Assembly: GCF_018362975.1 (NCBI RefSeq)
Contig: NZ_CP074371.1
Location: forward strand, 4,030,001-4,094,000
Reading direction: 5' to 3'
DNA: 64,000 nucleotides
Source: Nocardia tengchongensis
Lineage (GTDB): Bacteria > Actinomycetota > Actinomycetes > Mycobacteriales > Mycobacteriaceae
Shown here: positions 61,028 to 64,000 of the stretch, piece after piece
How positions within the stretch are numbered: the first letter of the stretch is position 1
Layout of the letters: every line of letters starts with the position of its first letter
Made by a program: the position numbers and the translations under genes
The notes under the pieces: generated by a model
What the model was told of the DNA's origin: nothing
The model's input: only the letters and a program-made list of their open reading frames with translations
The model's database searches: none

Positions 61028-63211
61028 GTGGCGGAGCAGAACGACGGCCGCAAACCCTTCCGCCGCAGTAATGGTGGAACCGGACAGGGCGGCTACGGTC
61101 GACGCGAGGACGGCGACCGCCGCGATCAGGGCCGGCCGTCGTACGGCGGTGGTCCGCGTCGCGAGGGCGGCGGCGGCCGTGAGGGCGGCTTCAACCGCGG
61201 CGGCAGCGGTGGCGGCGGTTTCAACCGCGGCAAGGACAATGAGCGTGGCGGTTTCAACCGCTCGGAGGGCGACCGCGATCGCGGCGGCTATCGGGGCGAG
61301 GGCCGGACCGGCTCCGATCGTGACGGCGGCGGCCGAGGCGGTTACGACCGCGGCCACCGCGACGGAGGTTTCAACCGCGGCGGTGGTGAGCGTCGTGAAG
61401 GCGGTTTCAACCGTGGCGGTGGCGAGCGCCGCGAGGGTGGCTACAACCGTGCCGGGGGTGATCGTCGAGAAGGCGGTTTCAACCGTAGTGGTGGCGACCG
61501 TCGCGAAGGCGGCTTCAACCGTGGCGGTGACAGTGACCGTCGTGAGGGTGGCTACAACCGTGCCGGCGGTGACCGCCGTGAGGGTGGTTTCAACCGCGGC
61601 GGAGATCGTCGTGAAGGCGGCTTCAACCGTGCCGGCGGTGACCGCCGTGAGGGTGGCTACAACCGTGCCGGCGGGGACCGTCGTGAAGGTGGCTTCGACC
61701 GCGGTGGCGAGCGCCGTGAAGGTGGTTTCAACCGTGGCGGCGGCGGTGACCGTCGTGAAGGCGGCTACAACCGTGCCGGTGGCGGTGATCGTCGCGAGGG
61801 CGGTTTCAACCGCGATCGTGGTGACCGTCGTGAGGGCGGTTTCAACCGGGGTGGCGACCGCCGTGAGGGTGGTTTCGATCGCGGTGGCGAGCGTCGCGAG
61901 GGCGGCTACAACCGTGCCGGTGGTGACCGTCGGGAAGGTGGCTTCGACCGTGGCGGCGACCGCCGTGAGGGGGGTTTCAACCGCGGCGGTGGTGATCGTC
62001 GTGAAGGCGGATTCAACCGTGCCGGCGGGGATCGCCGCGAGGGTGGCTACAACCGCGACCGCGGCGAGCGTCGTGAAGGCGGCTTCGACCGTGGTGACCG
62101 CGGTGACCGTCGCGAGGGCGGGTTCAACCGCGGCGGCGAGAACCGTGGCGGCGCAAAGGGATTCGATCGTGATCGGGGTCCACGCGAGGAGAAGAAGAGC
62201 TTCGCGCGGGACGCGGTCGACGCGACCGGTGGTGAGAAGCCGAGCGAGGAAAAGGATTTCGAGCAGACCGGCAACGGTGCGGCCGAGCGGTCGTTCGACG
62301 GCGGTCAGGATCGTCGCCGGGGCGGCGAGGGCGCGCGGGCCGGTGGCGGCCGGCCGGGGGAGCGGCGGTCGGGTCGTCCCGACGAGCCGGGTCTGCCCGA
62401 CGACGTGCAGGCCTCCGATCTCGAGCCCGCGGTGCGTCGCGATCTGCTGAGCCTGGACAAGAGCAATGCCGAGTCGGTGGCCCGGCACCTGGTGATGGTG
62501 GCCCAGCTGCTGGACGAGGATCCGGAACTGGCGCTGGAGCACGCTCGCGCGGCGCGGCAGCGGGCCGGGCGGATCGCGGTGGTGCGTGAGACCGCCGGTG
62601 TCGCTGCGTATCACGCCGGTGAGTGGGCCGAGGCACTCTCGGAGCTGCGCACCGCGCGACGGATGTCGGGTGGTGCGGGTCTGCTGGCCGTCATGGCCGA
62701 CTGTGAGCGCGGTCTGGGCCGTCCCGAGCGGGCCATCGAGCTGGGTCGCAGTGACGAGGCGCGGGCCCTGCAGGGCGATGAGGCCACCGAGCTGCGCATC
62801 GTGGTCGCCGGCGCGCGCATGGACCTGGGTCAGTTCGATCAGGCCGTGGTGACGCTGCAGACCGCCGAGCTGGATCCGGCGCGGACCGGGTCGGCCGCGG
62901 CCCGCCTGTTCTACGCCTACGCCGAGGCCCTGCTGGCCGCCGATCGTGGGGACGAGGCGCTGACCTGGTTCATGAACGCGGCCTCCGCGGACCTCGACGG
63001 TGAGACCGACGCCGAGGAGCGCGCCGCCGAACTCTCCGGCCACGGTGACGATGAGGGCGCGGACTGGACCGCGGCCTTCGACGAGGACGACGACGAGGAC
63101 GAAGACGGCGAAGCCGCCGAGGATGAGTCGGATTCCCCTGCGGCGGAGCAGGATTCCGAAGACGATGGACCGGAGAAGTCCGACAAGCCCGCCGAGGGCT
63201 CCGAGAACTGA
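61028..63211 (+). CDS. Arg/Gly-rich repeat protein with C-terminal TPR-like domain and acidic tail
   Basis: 727 residues in three parts. Residues about 15-400 are low complexity, Gly, Arg, Asn, Asp/Glu and Phe/Tyr, with 21 copies of a unit (D/E)RREGG(F/Y)(N/D)R at about 121-368. Residues about 445-680 form a helical TPR-like domain (LPDDVQASDLEPAVRRDLLSL, VARHLVMVAQLLDEDPELAL) matching the mycobacterial Rv1691 type. Residues about 685-727 are a very acidic tail. RGG/aromatic repeats in other proteins bind RNA or drive condensates, so an RNA- or ribosome-related role is plausible but inferred. GTG 61028 follows GAGAGGGA. It lies between rrn and the HAD phosphatase gene. Confidence 0.85.
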   Translation: MAEQNDGRKPFRRSNGGTGQGGYGRREDGDRRDQGRPSYGGGPRREGGGGREGGFNRGGSGGGGFNRGKDNERGGFNRSEGDRDRGGYRGEGRTGSDRDGGGRGGYDRGHRDGGFNRGGGERREGGFNRGGGERREGGYNRAGGDRREGGFNRSGGDRREGGFNRGGDSDRREGGYNRAGGDRREGGFNRGGDRREGGFNRAGGDRREGGYNRAGGDRREGGFDRGGERREGGFNRGGGGDRREGGYNRAGGGDRREGGFNRDRGDRREGGFNRGGDRREGGFDRGGERREGGYNRAGGDRREGGFDRGGDRREGGFNRGGGDRREGGFNRAGGDRREGGYNRDRGERREGGFDRGDRGDRREGGFNRGGENRGGAKGFDRDRGPREEKKSFARDAVDATGGEKPSEEKDFEQTGNGAAERSFDGGQDRRRGGEGARAGGGRPGERRSGRPDEPGLPDDVQASDLEPAVRRDLLSLDKSNAESVARHLVMVAQLLDEDPELALEHARAARQRAGRIAVVRETAGVAAYHAGEWAEALSELRTARRMSGGAGLLAVMADCERGLGRPERAIELGRSDEARALQGDEATELRIVVAGARMDLGQFDQAVVTLQTAELDPARTGSAAARLFYAYAEALLAADRGDEALTWFMNAASADLDGETDAEERAAELSGHGDDEGADWTAAFDEDDDEDEDGEAAEDESDSPAAEQDSEDDGPEKSDKPAEGSEN
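61388..62131 (+). repeat. 21-copy coding repeat array
   Basis: Tandem units of mostly 33-39 bases encoding (D/E)RREGG(F/Y)(N/D)R followed by 2-5 Gly/Ala/Asp-type linkers. Unit lengths are multiples of three and the third codon positions vary, so the array is old enough for synonymous divergence. Copy number could vary between strains. Confidence 0.9.
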
Positions 63212-63230
63212 GGACCGGCAAGTGAACTCG

Positions 63231-63270
63231 ACCGTGCGGCCGCGCAACAGCGCAGCCGCACGGTCGTTTC
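63231..63270 (+). terminator. Terminator after the repeat-protein gene
   Basis: Perfect 10-base-pair stem (63231-63240 with 63255-63264) followed by CGTTTC. It lies 20 bases after the stop, ahead of the HAD gene, so that gene may depend on read-through or its own promoter. Confidence 0.65.
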
Positions 63271-63301
63271 TGTATCTGTGAACAGCGAGAGGGACGGCAT
63301 T

Positions 63302-64000
63302 ATGCGACTGCGGGACCGGTTCGAGGCCTTGCTACTGGATCTGGACGGGACGCTGTTCCGCGGCCACGAGCGGATTCCCGGTGCGCCGGAAGCACTGTCG
63401 GCGGGGGATGCGCAGCGGCTGATGTACGTCACCAACAACGCGAGCCGTTCGGCCGACGCGGTGGCGCTGCATCTGCGGGAGCTGGGCTTCGACGCCCACG
63501 AGGACGAGGTGGTGACCAGCGCGCAGGCGGCCGCGCGGCTGCTGGCGCAGCGGATCCCGGCGGGCTCCACCGTGCTCGTGGTCGGCACCGACGACCTGAT
63601 GTCGGAGGTGGAGAACGTGGGCCTGCAGGCGATCCGCCGTTTCGACGGCGCGCTGCCGAGCGCTGTCGTGCAGGGACATTCGCCGCAGACCGGCTGGCCG
63701 GATCTGGCCGAGGCCGCCTACGCGCTGCGCTCGGGCGCACTGTGGGTGGCGGCCAATACCGATGCCACGCTCCCCACCGAGCGCGGCCTGGCCCCGGGCA
63801 ACGGGTCGATGGTCGCCGCGCTGCGGCACGCCTCGGGTCTGGAACCGATCGTGGCGGGCAAACCCTATGCGCCGCTGATGGAGGACGCGCTGGAGCGGGC
63901 TCGCACCCGCGACGCCCTGGTGGTAGGCGATCGCCTCGACACCGATATCGACGGTGCGCACGCCACCGGCCTGGAGTCGTTCATGGTGCTCACCGGCGTG
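63302..64000 (+). CDS. HAD-IIA family phosphatase (NagD-like), partial at window end
   Basis: First 233 codons of a HAD-superfamily hydrolase, cut off by the window. Motif I is LLDLDGTLFRG (about 13-23), motif II YVTNNASRS, the class IIA cap lies between, the motif III Lys is in IVAGKPY (about 183-189), and motif IV VGDRLDTDIDGA (about 204-215). Likely removes phosphate from a small phosphorylated metabolite; the neighbour position matches Rv1692, reported as a glycerol-3-phosphate phosphatase. ATG 63302 follows GAGAGGGAC. Confidence 0.88.
   Translation, partial: MRLRDRFEALLLDLDGTLFRGHERIPGAPEALSAGDAQRLMYVTNNASRSADAVALHLRELGFDAHEDEVVTSAQAAARLLAQRIPAGSTVLVVGTDDLMSEVENVGLQAIRRFDGALPSAVVQGHSPQTGWPDLAEAAYALRSGALWVAANTDATLPTERGLAPGNGSMVAALRHASGLEPIVAGKPYAPLMEDALERARTRDALVVGDRLDTDIDGAHATGLESFMVLTGV

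Noticed and set aside
61388..62131. CRISPR-like regularly spaced repeats.
   Set aside because: No unique spacers; the repeats are contiguous coding units with synonymous variation.
61004..63247. Very long open frames on the minus strand and in the +2 frame across the repeat protein gene (Thr/Val/Ala-rich products).
   Set aside because: The repeat unit is a multiple of three and GC-rich, so all frames stay open. Only the GTG 61028 frame has a ribosome site and a conserved TPR-like domain.

Overview
The window is high-GC actinobacterial chromosome, most likely from Nocardia or a close relative in the Nocardiaceae. The 16S rRNA has the signatures of this group. Gene order matches the Mycobacterium tuberculosis blocks argJ-argH (Rv1653-Rv1659), Rv1683-Rv1692 (bifunctional lipase/acyl-CoA synthetase, Trm112-like, TetR, ABC transporter, mpg, tyrS, TPR protein, HAD phosphatase) and Rv0536-Rv0541c. 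These synteny calls are from memory of those genomes; no search was run.

Layout. 1-9.5 kb: arginine biosynthesis, argJ-argB-argD-argF-argR in overlapping order, then tam (opposite strand), argG, a broken methyltransferase gene and argH. 9.6-15.5 kb: mixed minus-strand genes (repeat protein, small basic protein, peroxiredoxin, ECF sigma factor, DUF1801, VOC protein), an SMR efflux pump and ilvA. 15.7-19.1 kb: an NCS1 permease and an nsrR-hmp nitric oxide defence pair. 19.1-23.6 kb: a four-gene minus-strand operon for the odorant 2-methylisoborneol: a family 2B encapsulin shell with a cyclic-nucleotide-binding domain, 2-MIB synthase with a long disordered N-terminus, GPP methyltransferase, and an IPP isomerase (idi). 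23.9-28.8 kb: lipase/acyl-CoA synthetase fusion, SnoaL-like protein, LysR regulator, secreted protein. 29-34.4 kb: a divergent aminosugar envelope cluster (aminotransferase and GtrB-type transferase against a YfhO/GT-C protein and GtrA). 34.4-36.8 kb: Trm112-like protein and a TetR-controlled ABC exporter. 37-45.7 kb: epimerase, membrane protein, sugar transferases, a molybdopterin/cytochrome b protein, a two-component system and LtrA. 45.7-53.7 kb: FrnE, an oxidoreductase with its ECF41 sigma factor, DUF3761, mpg, a Clp-N protein, leuA with a leader-peptide attenuator, a GntR regulator and DoxX. 53.8-64 kb: tyrS, a complete rrn operon (16S-23S-5S), an Arg/Gly-rich repeat protein and a truncated HAD phosphatase.

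Regulation visible in the sequence includes an ARG-box-like site before argG, a leucine attenuator before leuA, two abutting dyads before the ABC-TetR operon, an ECF41-type promoter, and many TAnnnT -10 boxes six to nine bases before a start codon (leaderless mRNAs).

Sequence quality matters. Seven genes carry single-base indels, the 16S gene has two indels at positions that are almost never altered, and the Clp-N gene contains a degraded overlapping duplication. Sequencing or assembly error is the best explanation for most broken genes here, so they are annotated as genes with a defect rather than as decayed pseudogenes, with one exception.
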